Assembly: GCA_963775085.1 (NCBI GenBank)
Contig: CAVZHO010000009.1
Location: 143,335 to 207,334, forward strand
DNA from: JAAFIP01 sp963775085
Lineage (GTDB): Bacteria; Pseudomonadota; Gammaproteobacteria; Burkholderiales; Burkholderiaceae_C
Direction: 5' to 3'
Length of the DNA stretch: 64,000 nt
How positions within the stretch are numbered: the stretch's first letter is position 1; each line of letters starts with the position of its first letter. Below the pieces are notes generated by a model. That model had not been told where the DNA came from and ran no database searches. It saw nothing but the letters and a program-made list of their open reading frames with translations. Positions 33,117-41,664 of this stretch are shown here, in pieces. The position numbers were made by a program, and so were the translations under genes.

Positions 33117-34472
33117 TCACCTAGAAGGTGTCATTTGGTTGTTTGTAGAAAACGAACGAATAAAGTCTTGAAACCACCACCGCTGTACACGTGAACTCAA
33201 ATCTACAGTGAAGGGACGCGCTGTTTGAGAAATTGTTACCGTTGAATATTCGCCCGTTCTCCGATTCAATTGCTTTCCAGTTATCTCATCGACACCCAGC
33301 AAGTTATTCTTGTCTAAATATTTACCGGGACCTACGAATTGATAGGATTGCCCATCAGATGAGCAATTGCAATCATACGCCCCCCACTTAACCGTAGGAT
33401 TTGGCCCAGGATATTCTGTCTTTGCGTAACCATTGCCACCGACATCACCGGCCATACAAATCAGTTGTGACGCGCATTGGTTAACCGATTTTTGAGACTC
33501 AAAATGTTCGCGAGTTGACTCTAAATAGTTAAAGAGATACCCATACGCCGCCGTCACCGCCCCATTCTCAAACTTGCCACCCGCAATTGCCGATCCTACA
33601 CCACCCGCAACTACTGTGGCGGCAAATTGGTATGCGTCAAAGTTGCCCGGTGTTCCGCCAATCGCGTTGGTTGCAAACTTGCCAAACACCGCGCTGACAG
33701 CACCTGTTCCGCACTGCCCACCTCCCATCGCAGCACTCACGCAGCCCGCTGCCGCATGCGCTGCATAGCGCTCTACCGATTGCGCAGCCTCCTGCGCGCT
33801 AGCCCCTTCCCCAACTCCGCCTGCCAGTTGAAAAGCTTGCGCTGACAGAAATGCGATACCCCCTGATCTCATTGCCTGGCTTGGCGAAGCCCCACTGACA
33901 TACGCATTGAGCGTAGTTGCCGCTGCGCATCCCGCTGGCCCCCCGAAGTAACAAGCAGCGATGGTCACTATGGTGCGTCCGATCCTGGAGTTCCCTAGTA
34001 TTCCAAATGAGACATACCCGAGGAACTTTCTGAAGCTCATGTACCCACTCGGATCCGTCAAATTCAGCGGGTTGTTCATCACATAGGCATAGCGGTTATG
34101 GCTTTGCAGCATGCCCGGGGCCTGGATGATGGGGTCGGCGCTCATGAAGCGGCCGATCAAGGGGTCATAGATGCGCCCGTTCATGTGCACCAGGCCCATC
34201 TCGTCCAGGTGCTCGTGCATCGTGAAGCCGCGGTCGGTGGCCAGGCCTACCAGGCTGTCGGTCACGTCGGACAGGCCGTTGAGGTTGCGCCGCTTGCCCC
34301 AGGGGTCGTAGGCCAGGCGTTCGATGACGGCTCCGGCCTCGTTGCTGATGGCGGCGATGGAGCCGAGCTGGTCGTGGTGGAAGTAGCGCAGGCTGGCGGC
34401 CAGGTTAGCGCCGATGGCGGCGTTGCCTGCTGCCAGGTTGCCGGTGCGGGTGACCTGCAGGGCAAAGACCAT
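33117..34472 (-). CDS. Truncated Rhs protein with unrecognised toxin tip
   Basis: 451 residues: Rhs core 1-142, linker to AAYGYLFN near 312, then a tip of about 140 residues with four cysteines close to its start (NQCASQLICMAG, YDCNCSSDGQSY) and VQRWWFQDFIRSFS near its end. I recognise no family. The membrane-type partner next door suggests action at a membrane. Upstream of the ATG the Rhs frame continues for about 20 codons and is then broken by inserted bases near 34545. Confidence 0.7.
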   Translation of the reverse strand: MVFALQVTRTGNLAAGNAAIGANLAASLRYFHHDQLGSIAAISNEAGAVIERLAYDPWGKRRNLNGLSDVTDSLVGLATDRGFTMHEHLDEMGLVHMNGRIYDPLIGRFMSADPIIQAPGMLQSHNRYAYVMNNPLNLTDPSGYMSFRKFLGYVSFGILGNSRIGRTIVTIAACYFGGPAGCAAATTLNAYVSGASPSQAMRSGGIAFLSAQAFQLAGGVGEGASAQEAAQSVERYAAHAAAGCVSAAMGGGQCGTGAVSAVFGKFATNAIGGTPGNFDAYQFAATVVAGGVGSAIAGGKFENGAVTAAYGYLFNYLESTREHFESQKSVNQCASQLICMAGDVGGNGYAKTEYPGPNPTVKWGAYDCNCSSDGQSYQFVGPGKYLDKNNLLGVDEITGKQLNRRTGEYSTVTISQTARPFTVDLSSRVQRWWFQDFIRSFSTNNQMTPSR

Positions 34473-34623
34473 GCCGCCGGCGCTAAGGTAGTGTTTGTGT
34501 TCGGTGATGCCGTTGGTTTTGACTTCCTTCTCGTATGCAATGACGCGAGGGGCCCTGGCTGTCTTCGCCGTTGAGGGGCTTTAATAGCTTGCCTTTTCTA
34601 TCGCAAATTGCTATAATAAAAAC

Positions 34624-34926
34624 ATGCACATCATTTCTAAAAAAGCACTAGAAACTTTTTGGCAAACGCACCCTACAGCAAAAGCACCACTGCTGGCATG
34701 GCACCGGATTGTGAGTGCTTCAAACTTTGCAAATTTTGTGCAAATAAAAGCTGCATTCAATTCAGCCGACTATGTGCCACCCTACGTCATTTTTGATGTA
34801 GGGGGCAATAATTTCAGGGTCATTACCGTGCTTCACTTTAATCGGCAAAAGCTGTATGTACGCGATGTGTTAACCCATGCAGCGTATGACCGCTGGAGCA
34901 AAACCTACAGGAGTAACAAGCCATGA
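34624..34926 (+). CDS. higB: HigB-type mRNA interferase toxin
   Basis: 100 residues: MHIISKKALETFWQTHPTAK, then ADYVPPYVIFDVGGNNFRVI and YVRDVLTHAAYDRWSK, the HigB (PF09907-type) signature. The stop overlaps the higA start as ATGA. Confidence 0.9.
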   Translation: MHIISKKALETFWQTHPTAKAPLLAWHRIVSASNFANFVQIKAAFNSADYVPPYVIFDVGGNNFRVITVLHFNRQKLYVRDVLTHAAYDRWSKTYRSNKP

Positions 34927-35348
34927 GCTCACTTGCCATTAACCCCGCCGCCATTGCCCCTGCGTGGCTGGCGTTTCAGCGCACCCTGCCGGTCCGGCTG
35001 GCTACCATCCATAACAAGGCCACGTACAGCCGCGCCGTGTCATTCATGAACAGCCTGCTTGACGTGGTGGGCGACAACGAGTCGCACGAACTGGCGGGGC
35101 TGCTGGATCTGGTGGGCCAGCTAGTGCAGGACTACGAAGACGCGCAACCTGCTTTGCCCGATGCCCCGCCCCATGAGGTGCTGCGTTTTTTAATGGCGCA
35201 GCACGGCTCCAAACAGGGCGATCTGGCTTCTGAGATTGGCGGGCAATCCGTGGTCAGCGATATTTTGCACGCCAAGCGCGCTATCAACGCCCGCCAGGCC
35301 AAGGCACTGGCCGTGCGTTACGGGGTTTCGGCTGCGGTGTTTCTTTGA
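34923..35348 (+). CDS. higA: HigA-type antitoxin with HTH
   Basis: 141 residues. The C-terminal half holds the HTH (SKQGDLASEIGGQSVVSDIL) followed by AKRAINARQAKALAVRYGV; the N-terminal half should bind HigB. It is in the usual toxin-first order and coupled to higB. Both genes look intact. Confidence 0.9.
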   Translation: MSSLAINPAAIAPAWLAFQRTLPVRLATIHNKATYSRAVSFMNSLLDVVGDNESHELAGLLDLVGQLVQDYEDAQPALPDAPPHEVLRFLMAQHGSKQGDLASEIGGQSVVSDILHAKRAINARQAKALAVRYGVSAAVFL

Positions 35349-35379
35349 ATGACCCGGCGGGGTGAGGTTACCGGCTAGA

Positions 35380-35513
35380 TATGCACTTAGTCCCTATGAA
35401 TAGGGCGTAAGAAGCTATTGAATATATAGCATACCATTAGAAACCAGCAAAAAAAGTTTGCCGTGGTGCTTTGATGGCAAGTTGTAGTGCTGTCCGACCC
35501 CATTTTCTTTTTT
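35380..35513 (+). repeat. Diverged repeat B-like segment after higA
   Basis: SR-like CTATGAATAGGGCGTAAGAAGCTATT and a CCGACCCCATTTTC end. The bases then switch at 35514 into an antitoxin 3' remnant. Confidence 0.6.
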
Positions 35514-35603
35514 AAACCCGATGCGCAGCCGCGCTTTGACACCATCGCCCGGGTCTGCCAGGCGCTGGGCGTGCGGCTGGTGGCGCGGGTGGCACCTGTT
35601 TGA
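35514..35603 (+). pseudogene. 3' remnant of a HigA-type antitoxin
   Basis: Thirty codons including the stop (KPDAQPRFDTIARVCQAL and on to VAPV) match the end of the antitoxin at 2188-2496. It abuts a GACCCCATTTTC end on its left and repeat A copy 8 on its right. Confidence 0.85.
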
Positions 35604-35868
35604 CTGGGCAAACGCGTGCATGGGGCGCTGCAGCCTGCCCAGGCTTTGTCCACTGGGTGGCTTGCTTTGGGGATTGATTTTTTGATCTTTTATCCATTAA
35701 ATAAGCCTGTAGTCCCTGTCGATAGGACGTAAGCAGCTACTAAATTAATAGTGATTAGAACGATGGCCCAGTCATGGCATGCAGGGCTATGCGTTGCTAA
35801 CAATGCTTACATCGCTCTATCGTTATTTCTGAAATGGGAAATGGGAGACCTGACCCTGTAGTCCTTGA
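35604..35868 (+). repeat. Repeat A, copy 8
   Basis: A full copy very similar to copy 2, including the antitoxin-like bases GGGCAAACGCGTGCATGGGG at its start. Confidence 0.85.
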
Positions 35869-36020
35869 CCCTAAGCAGCTACTAAATTAATAGTGATTAG
35901 AACGATAGCCCAGTCATGGCATGCGGGGCTATATGCTGCTAACGATGCTCACTCCGCTCTCTCGTTATCTTTGAAATGGGAAATGGGAAATGGGAGACCT
36001 GACCCTGTAATCACTGTAAT
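35869..36020 (+). repeat. Repeat A, partial copy 9
   Basis: It starts inside the SR (TAAGCAGCTACTAAATTAAT) and runs to GACCCTGTAATCACTGTAAT. The stretch 36021-36240 holds no recognised gene. Confidence 0.8.
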
Positions 36021-36240
36021 CACTGTACTAATTGTCCCCTGATTGTTCTACTGAGCTACTAGTGGCTCATCGTCTCTAACCTCAATATGTCCCCGGTTTT
36101 TATTGTAAAAAATTGAATGCTACTGTTGTGGTAGCGGCTTATGTCGACCTGAAAGGGACTTCAGGCGATGCAAGCATCCAAACATGGTTCACAACCGACA
36201 GTTTCTGGGTGCTTTCAATGGGTTTTATTACAAATTAACG

Positions 36241-36269
36241 TTGAAATGTGCAATTAGCACATTTACACT
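36241..36269 (+). promoter_or_regulatory. Sigma70-like promoter with palindromic operator
   Basis: TTGAAA at 36241 and TACACT at 36264 are 17 bases apart. A perfect inverted repeat AAATGTGC / GCACATTT with a 5-base spacer (36244-36264) lies exactly between and across the boxes, so a repressor binding there would block transcription of the DUF6502 operon. Confidence 0.65.
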
Positions 36270-36295
36270 GCAAGCACTTCGAAACGAATACTACC

Positions 36296-37228
36296 ATGTC
36301 GACCCCACCCATCACCGCACCTGTCACCGCTGGCACTGGCACTGGCACCGCGCTCAGCGCGGAGCAGCAGGCTTTGCTCGATGCCGTCGATGCGGTGTTG
36401 CAGCCCTTGGCCGACCTGTGCCTGGCCAAGGGCGTGACGATCCAGGCGATCGAACAGCGGCTGCGCAAGGCGATGGTGCACTCGGCGATCCAGGCGCATG
36501 GCAGCTTGCCCAGCACGCGGCTGACCAGCCGTATCAGCGCCAGCACGGGCCTCACGCGGCGCGAGGTCACTCGCCTGCAGGAGCAGGAGGGCAGCACCCT
36601 CACCCCCGCCCGCCAGCCCAAGGCCTCGTCGGCCACCGCAGTGTTTACCCGCTGGATCAGTGACCCCAGCCTGCGCGGTGCCGATGGCCAGCCCAAGGCG
36701 CTGGCGCGCACGGGTGCGGTGGCCAGTTTTGAGAGTTTGGCCCAATCGGTCACGCAAGACGTGCACCCCCGCAGCCTGCTGGACGAGCTGTGCCGCCTGG
36801 GGCTGGCGCAGTGGGATGGCGCAACAGACCAAGTGCAATTGAAACAAAACGCCTTTGTGCCGCGTGGTGACTGGGCGCGCATGACCGCCTTTTTGGGTGA
36901 CAACGTGGGCGACCACCTGCGCGCGGCCACCGCCAACGTGCTGGGCAGCGGCAAGGAGCATCTGGAGCAGGCGATTTTTGCCGACGAGCTGTCCACCCAG
37001 TCGCTGGTTGCCTTTCGCAGCCTCATGGCCCAGCAATGGCGCGGTCTGCTGCAAAGCCTCACCCCCGAGCTGGAGGCGCTGATTGCCGCCGATAAAGCCG
37101 CCGGGCGCGCCCAATCGCAGCGCGTGCGCGTGGGCCTGTACACCTGGTCACAGGCCATGGCAGATGCCACGCACAATGCCAGCCAAGTTAAAGGCGCAGA
37201 AGGTGCGTCCCCGAAGGAGAAATCATGA
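36296..37228 (+). CDS. DUF6502-type protein, putative regulator
   Basis: 310 residues, soluble, with an N-terminal winged-helix-like part (LADLCLAKGVTIQAIEQRLR, then SRISASTGLTRREVTRLQEQ). It looks like the DUF6502 family. The ATG at 36296 is the first after the promoter. It overlaps the next gene by ATGA. Autoregulation through the palindrome upstream is a reasonable guess. Confidence 0.75.
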   Translation: MSTPPITAPVTAGTGTGTALSAEQQALLDAVDAVLQPLADLCLAKGVTIQAIEQRLRKAMVHSAIQAHGSLPSTRLTSRISASTGLTRREVTRLQEQEGSTLTPARQPKASSATAVFTRWISDPSLRGADGQPKALARTGAVASFESLAQSVTQDVHPRSLLDELCRLGLAQWDGATDQVQLKQNAFVPRGDWARMTAFLGDNVGDHLRAATANVLGSGKEHLEQAIFADELSTQSLVAFRSLMAQQWRGLLQSLTPELEALIAADKAAGRAQSQRVRVGLYTWSQAMADATHNASQVKGAEGASPKEKS

Positions 37229-38514
37229 TGAAAACGACGATGTTGACTGCCCTACGGCAGTCAAATCTGCGATCCCGCATGTGGATGAACCACCTCAGTT
37301 TGAGCCTGCTGGCAGGCTTTGCCGCGCTGTGGGGCGCAGCAGGCCTGAGCCTGCTGGTCGCGGCCGCCCTGGTGGCCTGCGGTGGTGGTGGCGGTGGCGG
37401 TGTCGCCTCCATCGGCTCGGGCGGCACGGGGTCGTTCAGCGCCTTCAATGTGGGCACCATCACTGGCTTTGGCTCGGTATTTGTCAACGGCGTGCGTTTT
37501 GACGACAGCAGCCCCAGCCTGAGTGTGAGTGACGAGGATGGCAAGCGCGACCGCAGTGACCTGCGTCTGGGCATGGTGGTGCGCGTGCAAGGCAGCGTGG
37601 ATGCCAATGGCAGCGCGACGGCCAGCAGCTTTGCGTTTGACAGTGAGCTACTTGGCCCGGTGCGCAGCATCAACACCGCAGCCAAAACGCTCAACATCCT
37701 GGGGCAAAACGTGACGGTGGGCCTGAACACCGTGTTTGATGGCTCCCTGCCCTCAGGTTTTGACAGCCTGGCAGTGGGCCAGGTACTGGAAGTGCACGGC
37801 TACCTCAACCCCAGCACCAACACACTGCAAGCCACGTTGATAGAACTGAAAAGCAGACCCGACCGCTACAAGCTCAGTGGCACAGTGAACCGTCTGCAAA
37901 ACGCGCCGACCAACACCTTCCAGATTGGCAGCGAGACCATCAGCTTCAATGGTTTGAGCACCGCCGATATTGCCCCGGGCCTGGCCAATGGGGTGCTGGT
38001 CCGGGTGCGCCTGGCCATCGCGCCCAATGCCAATGGCAGCCTGCAAGCGGCCCGCCTGCGCGGCAATCAGGACACGCCCAATGACAGAGATCGCACTGAA
38101 GTTGAGGGCTTGATCAGTGCCTTCGCATCGCCTCCCTCAACCCTGCAGTTCAGCATCGGTGCGGTGCGGGTGGATGCCAGCACAGCCAGCTTCCCCAACG
38201 GTACGGCGGGCCTGGCGATAGGCACCCGGGTCGAAGTCAAGGGCGCATTGAAGGCGGGCACGCTGGTGGCCAGCGAGGTGCAGATCGAGTTGGCCGAGAG
38301 CGGCAAAGAGATTCAGCTCAAAGGAGCCATCGGCAGCCTTAACCCGGTCGCCAAAACCTTTGAGCTGCGCGGCGTGACGGTCAGTTATACCAATGCCACG
38401 CGCTTCGACAACGGCGCTGAAAGCAAACTGGCCGATGGCGCTGTGGTGGAGATGCGGGGCCAAACGGCTCCCAACAGCTCCACCGTCAACGCGAACCGCA
38501 TCAAGTTTGATTAA
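37225..38514 (+). CDS. DUF5666-type lipoprotein, first copy
   Basis: 429 residues. Lipobox-like LVAC followed by a glycine run, then repeated OB-like DUF5666 units (TGFGSVFVNGVRFDD; LRLGMVVRVQGSV; VEVKGALKAGTLVASEVQIE). Likely anchored in the cell envelope. It is coupled to the DUF6502 gene and shares its plan with the next gene. Substrate or role unknown. Confidence 0.8.
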   Translation: MMKTTMLTALRQSNLRSRMWMNHLSLSLLAGFAALWGAAGLSLLVAAALVACGGGGGGGVASIGSGGTGSFSAFNVGTITGFGSVFVNGVRFDDSSPSLSVSDEDGKRDRSDLRLGMVVRVQGSVDANGSATASSFAFDSELLGPVRSINTAAKTLNILGQNVTVGLNTVFDGSLPSGFDSLAVGQVLEVHGYLNPSTNTLQATLIELKSRPDRYKLSGTVNRLQNAPTNTFQIGSETISFNGLSTADIAPGLANGVLVRVRLAIAPNANGSLQAARLRGNQDTPNDRDRTEVEGLISAFASPPSTLQFSIGAVRVDASTASFPNGTAGLAIGTRVEVKGALKAGTLVASEVQIELAESGKEIQLKGAIGSLNPVAKTFELRGVTVSYTNATRFDNGAESKLADGAVVEMRGQTAPNSSTVNANRIKFD

Positions 38515-38582
38515 CTGTTTTAACCCTGAATTTAAAGTTCCCCCCCGCTCTATTTCGAGCATATATGTAAAGGAAGATAGCC

Positions 38583-39866
38583 ATGAAACTCTCTGCACTT
38601 ACCCATCCCCTGCGAGCGCTGGCGCGCAGCAGTACCCTGCTGGCCACCCTGCTGGTCGGCCTGACCCTCACCGCTTGCGGTGGCGGTGGTGGCTCTGGCG
38701 GCACGGGCGCTGTCGATACCGCCATCGGCGACACCGGCTTTAGCCAAGGTGTGATCACCGGTTTTGGCTCCATCATCGTCAACGGCGTGCGCATTGACGA
38801 CTCCAAGGCGCGCATCAGCGATGACGACGATGATGACAGCCCGGGCCGTAGCAGCGATGACCTGCGTTTGGGTATGGTGGTCAGCGTCAGCAGCAGCGGC
38901 ACGGGCACCGGCACCGTAACGGCCAGCGCCATCAGCTTTGGCAGCGAGCTGCAAGGCCTGGTACAAAGCATCGACGGCAGCACGGCGACGACCAGCACAG
39001 GCACCAGCACGGTCAGCGCGGGCACCCACACCCTGACCATCCTGGGTCAGACGGTGATTGTGGGCACACGCACCATTTTTGATCCGCGCAATCTGCCAGG
39101 TGGATTTGCCGACATCAGGGTAGGCAATGCGCTGGAGGTGCATGGCTTGCTGGACCCTACAACCAACAGACTGATCGCCAGCCGCATTGAGCGCAAGAGC
39201 AGTCCCAATGCCTACAAAATCACGGGCAATGTTGCCAGCCTGAACACAGGCTCCAAGACCTTCAAGATCGGCTCTGAAAACATCAGCTACTCCGCGACGG
39301 ATTCGAACAATCTGCGCGTGTCCCTGACCAATGGCATCACCGTCAAAGTGCGTTTGGCCACCGTGCAAACCACCACCGGCACCTGGAGCGCTACCCGCAT
39401 CAAGCCCGCCAGGAAAGCCCTGGAAAACCGGAATAAAGTTGAAGTGGAAGGCTTGATCACGGACTTCACGTCCATTACCAGCACCTTCAAGGTCAATGGC
39501 ATTCCAGTCCAGGTGACCACCACCACCAGCCTGCCCACAAGAATCACCCTGACCAACGGTGTGAACGTGGAAGTCCACGGCAGACTGGTCAACGGCACGC
39601 TGATCGCCAGCAAGGTGAAGCTCGAAGGCAAGGACGATGATAGTGACGACGACCGGGGTATTGAACTGCATGGCCTGATCTCCAGCGTCAATGCCGGCTC
39701 CAAGACCTTCTCTTTGCGTGGCCTGACCGTGAGCTATGCGGGCCCGGTGGAGTACCAACGCGGCACTGCGGCCAATGTGGTCAATGGTGCCAATGTGGAA
39801 GTCAAAGGTGTGGCATCCACCACCGGAACCACGGTGATCGCCCAGAAGATCAAGTTTGAAAACTGA
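38583..39866 (+). CDS. DUF5666-type lipoprotein, second copy
   Basis: 427 residues. Lipobox LTAC then glycine run, an Asp-rich stretch (SDDDDDD) near residue 80, and the same repeated units (TGFGSIIVNGVRIDD; LRLGMVVSVS; VEVHGRLVNGTLIASKVKLE). It is a tandem paralogue of the previous gene. An intrinsic terminator follows. The acidic loop absent from the first copy could bind cations; this is inference. Confidence 0.8.
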   Translation: MKLSALTHPLRALARSSTLLATLLVGLTLTACGGGGGSGGTGAVDTAIGDTGFSQGVITGFGSIIVNGVRIDDSKARISDDDDDDSPGRSSDDLRLGMVVSVSSSGTGTGTVTASAISFGSELQGLVQSIDGSTATTSTGTSTVSAGTHTLTILGQTVIVGTRTIFDPRNLPGGFADIRVGNALEVHGLLDPTTNRLIASRIERKSSPNAYKITGNVASLNTGSKTFKIGSENISYSATDSNNLRVSLTNGITVKVRLATVQTTTGTWSATRIKPARKALENRNKVEVEGLITDFTSITSTFKVNGIPVQVTTTTSLPTRITLTNGVNVEVHGRLVNGTLIASKVKLEGKDDDSDDDRGIELHGLISSVNAGSKTFSLRGLTVSYAGPVEYQRGTAANVVNGANVEVKGVASTTGTTVIAQKIKFEN

Positions 39867-39904
39867 TCCGCAGACTGACAGATTCTGAGTTGTGTTAAGC
39901 ATTT

Positions 39905-39930
39905 ACGGGGGCCATGCCCCCGTTTTTTTT
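39905..39930 (+). terminator. Intrinsic terminator of the DUF6502-DUF5666 operon
   Basis: ACGGGGG / CCCCCGT stem with a short CAT loop, then eight T. Its T run touches the stop of the convergent btuD. Confidence 0.88.
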
Positions 39931-40687
39931 ATTTCGCCATCCACACACCGCCCACCTGCTGCCAGTCGCAGGCAAAGGTGTCGCGCAGCACCTGCACCGT
40001 CAATACAGCATCAATACTGCCTGTAGTCCACGTCGCATGGTCGTAAGCAGCTATGATATGTGTAGCAACACTTTGCACCCACCCGATGTCGTGGGCACTC
40101 ATCACGATGCCGGGACTGGGCTTGGGGTTAGCCGTACCGGTGAGCGAAGGCGCAGCCTGCGCATGCAACCACCGCGCCACCAGGCGCTGGTGCGCCGGGT
40201 CTTGAAAGCTCACGGGTTCGTCCAGCAGCCACAGCGGTGCATCCTGCGCGGCCACGGCGGCCAGGCCTACCCGCTGGCGCTCGCCACCCGAGAGCTGGGT
40301 GATGGGGCGCTCCAGCAGCGGCGCGATGTCCAGCGCCTGGCCCAAAGCAGCGCAGCGCGTGTGCAGCGCAACCGCATCCAGCGCCATCTCAGGTTGCAGG
40401 GCAATCAGCTCACGCACCGTCAGGTCAAAACGGTCTTGGGATGACTGGGGCAGGTAGGCGCGGCGCAGGCCAGCGGAGCCATGCATCGGCGTGGTTACCG
40501 CTGGCGACGCGGCGTGCGCGCCCGTGCCCAAACCCGCCAGGGTGCGCAGCAGGGTCGATTTGCCCACGGCGTTGCGGCCAATCACGCACCAGCGCTCGCC
40601 GGGCTGCACGGTAAAACTCAGGCCCTTGACCAGGCTGCGGCCAGCGACCTTCAGCTCCAGATCCTGCACCTGCAGCAGCGCACTCAT
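39929..40687 (-). CDS. btuD: BtuD-like cobalamin ABC transporter ATPase
   Basis: 252 residues. Walker A GRNAVGKST, signature LSGGERQRVG, Walker B LWLLDEP, and the H-loop in MSAHD. It overlaps btuC by 4 bases and belongs to the riboswitch-led btuBCD operon. After the H-loop, residues ATHIIAAYDHATWTTGS are encoded by an in-frame short repeat, where relatives have a short loop. Confidence 0.88.
   Translation of the reverse strand: MSALLQVQDLELKVAGRSLVKGLSFTVQPGERWCVIGRNAVGKSTLLRTLAGLGTGAHAASPAVTTPMHGSAGLRRAYLPQSSQDRFDLTVRELIALQPEMALDAVALHTRCAALGQALDIAPLLERPITQLSGGERQRVGLAAVAAQDAPLWLLDEPVSFQDPAHQRLVARWLHAQAAPSLTGTANPKPSPGIVMSAHDIGWVQSVATHIIAAYDHATWTTGSIDAVLTVQVLRDTFACDWQQVGGVWMAK
40019..40068 (+). 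repeat. Short repeat inside btuD
   Basis: CTGCCTGTAGTCCACGTCGC then GTCGTAAGCAGCTATG; the gene reads the opposite strand in frame. Confidence 0.85.
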
Positions 40688-41646
40688 AGCCCAGCCCCAT
40701 CGTGTCTGCGGGCTAGAAACCAGATGAACACGGGCGCGCCAATCAGGCTCATCACCGCGCCCACCGGCAGCTCCAGCGGCCAGGCCACGCTACGGGCCAG
40801 CGTGTCGGCCAGTACCAACAGGGCTGCACCGCCCAGGGCGCTCATCCAGGCCAGGTGCCGCGTGCCGCGCACCCCGGCCAAGCGCAGCGCCTGTGGCACC
40901 ACCAGGCCGACAAAGCCGATGGAGCCTGCCATGCTGACGGCCAGCGCGGTGGCAATGCAGGCCAGCACCAACAAAGCGGTGCGCAGCCGCGCGACCGGCT
41001 CGCCCAGCAGATGGGCCGCCTCGCTACCCAGCATCAAACGGTCGATAGCCCTTGCATAGTGGGCGTAACAAGCTATGAAAAAAAGAGCAAATAGGCTGGC
41101 AGGCCAGTTGACTTCGGCACCCGACAGATCGCCCACCAGCCAAAAAATGGCACCGCGCAGCCGCGCATCGGGGGTGAGCGTGAGCAGCAGCGTACTGACC
41201 GCACCCAGCACCGCCGCCAGCATGGCCCCCGTGAGAATCAAGCGCGAGGACGCATCGTCGGAGCGCGTCGTGATCGCGCCGCGCGCCAGCAGCATCAGCA
41301 GCGCACCTGCTGCCAGCGCGCCCAGCGCCGCGCCCAGCCACATCAGGCCGCCCAGCAGCAGCGCCACGATGCCACCCACTGCTGCACCGCTGGAGGTGCC
41401 CAGCACATACGGGTCGGCCAAAGGGTTGCGCAGCAGCACTTGCAGTGCCAGGCCACTGAGCGCCAGCAGCGCGCCCACGCAGGCACCTGCGGCCACACGC
41501 GGCGCGCGCAGGTCGCGCAGTACCGGTAGGTCGATGCCCTGCTCCAGCGTCCACGGCAGCGCCAGCCCTAAAGCCAGCGCCACGAGAGCTATAAAAACAA
41601 TAGCTGCTTGCGTCCTGTGGATGTGGACAAGGGGCATATTTGGCAT
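40684..41646 (-). CDS. btuC: BtuC-like cobalamin ABC transporter permease
   Basis: 320 residues, mostly hydrophobic, with the FecCD/BtuC signatures PLADPYVLGTSSGAAVGG, GSIGFVGLVVPQALRL and LPVGAVMSLIGAPVFIWFL. Two parts are repeat-encoded: the N-terminus (MPLVHIHRTQAAIVF) and an internal segment (FIACYAHYARAID). It lies between btuB and btuD. Confidence 0.9.
   Translation of the reverse strand: MPNMPLVHIHRTQAAIVFIALVALALGLALPWTLEQGIDLPVLRDLRAPRVAAGACVGALLALSGLALQVLLRNPLADPYVLGTSSGAAVGGIVALLLGGLMWLGAALGALAAGALLMLLARGAITTRSDDASSRLILTGAMLAAVLGAVSTLLLTLTPDARLRGAIFWLVGDLSGAEVNWPASLFALFFIACYAHYARAIDRLMLGSEAAHLLGEPVARLRTALLVLACIATALAVSMAGSIGFVGLVVPQALRLAGVRGTRHLAWMSALGGAALLVLADTLARSVAWPLELPVGAVMSLIGAPVFIWFLARRHDGAGL
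41043..41088 (+). repeat. Short repeat inside btuC (internal)
   Basis: Diverged copy with GTGGGCGTAACAAGCTATGA. It encodes YAHYARAI on the minus strand. Confidence 0.65.
41584..41636 (-). repeat. Short repeat at the btuC N-terminus
   Basis: ATAGCTGCTTGCGTCCTGTG, read by btuC as HRTQAAIV. The same peptide core (RTQAA) appears in yejF, where the repeat sits in the same frame. Confidence 0.8.
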
Positions 41647-41664
41647 CCAATACGGCGGTTTGCC

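Noticed and set aside
1208..36020. Chromosomal integron with attC sites
   Set aside because: The cassettes lie on both strands, no intI gene is seen, and the repeat ends do not give the GTTRRRY / RYYYAAC core pairs expected of attC.
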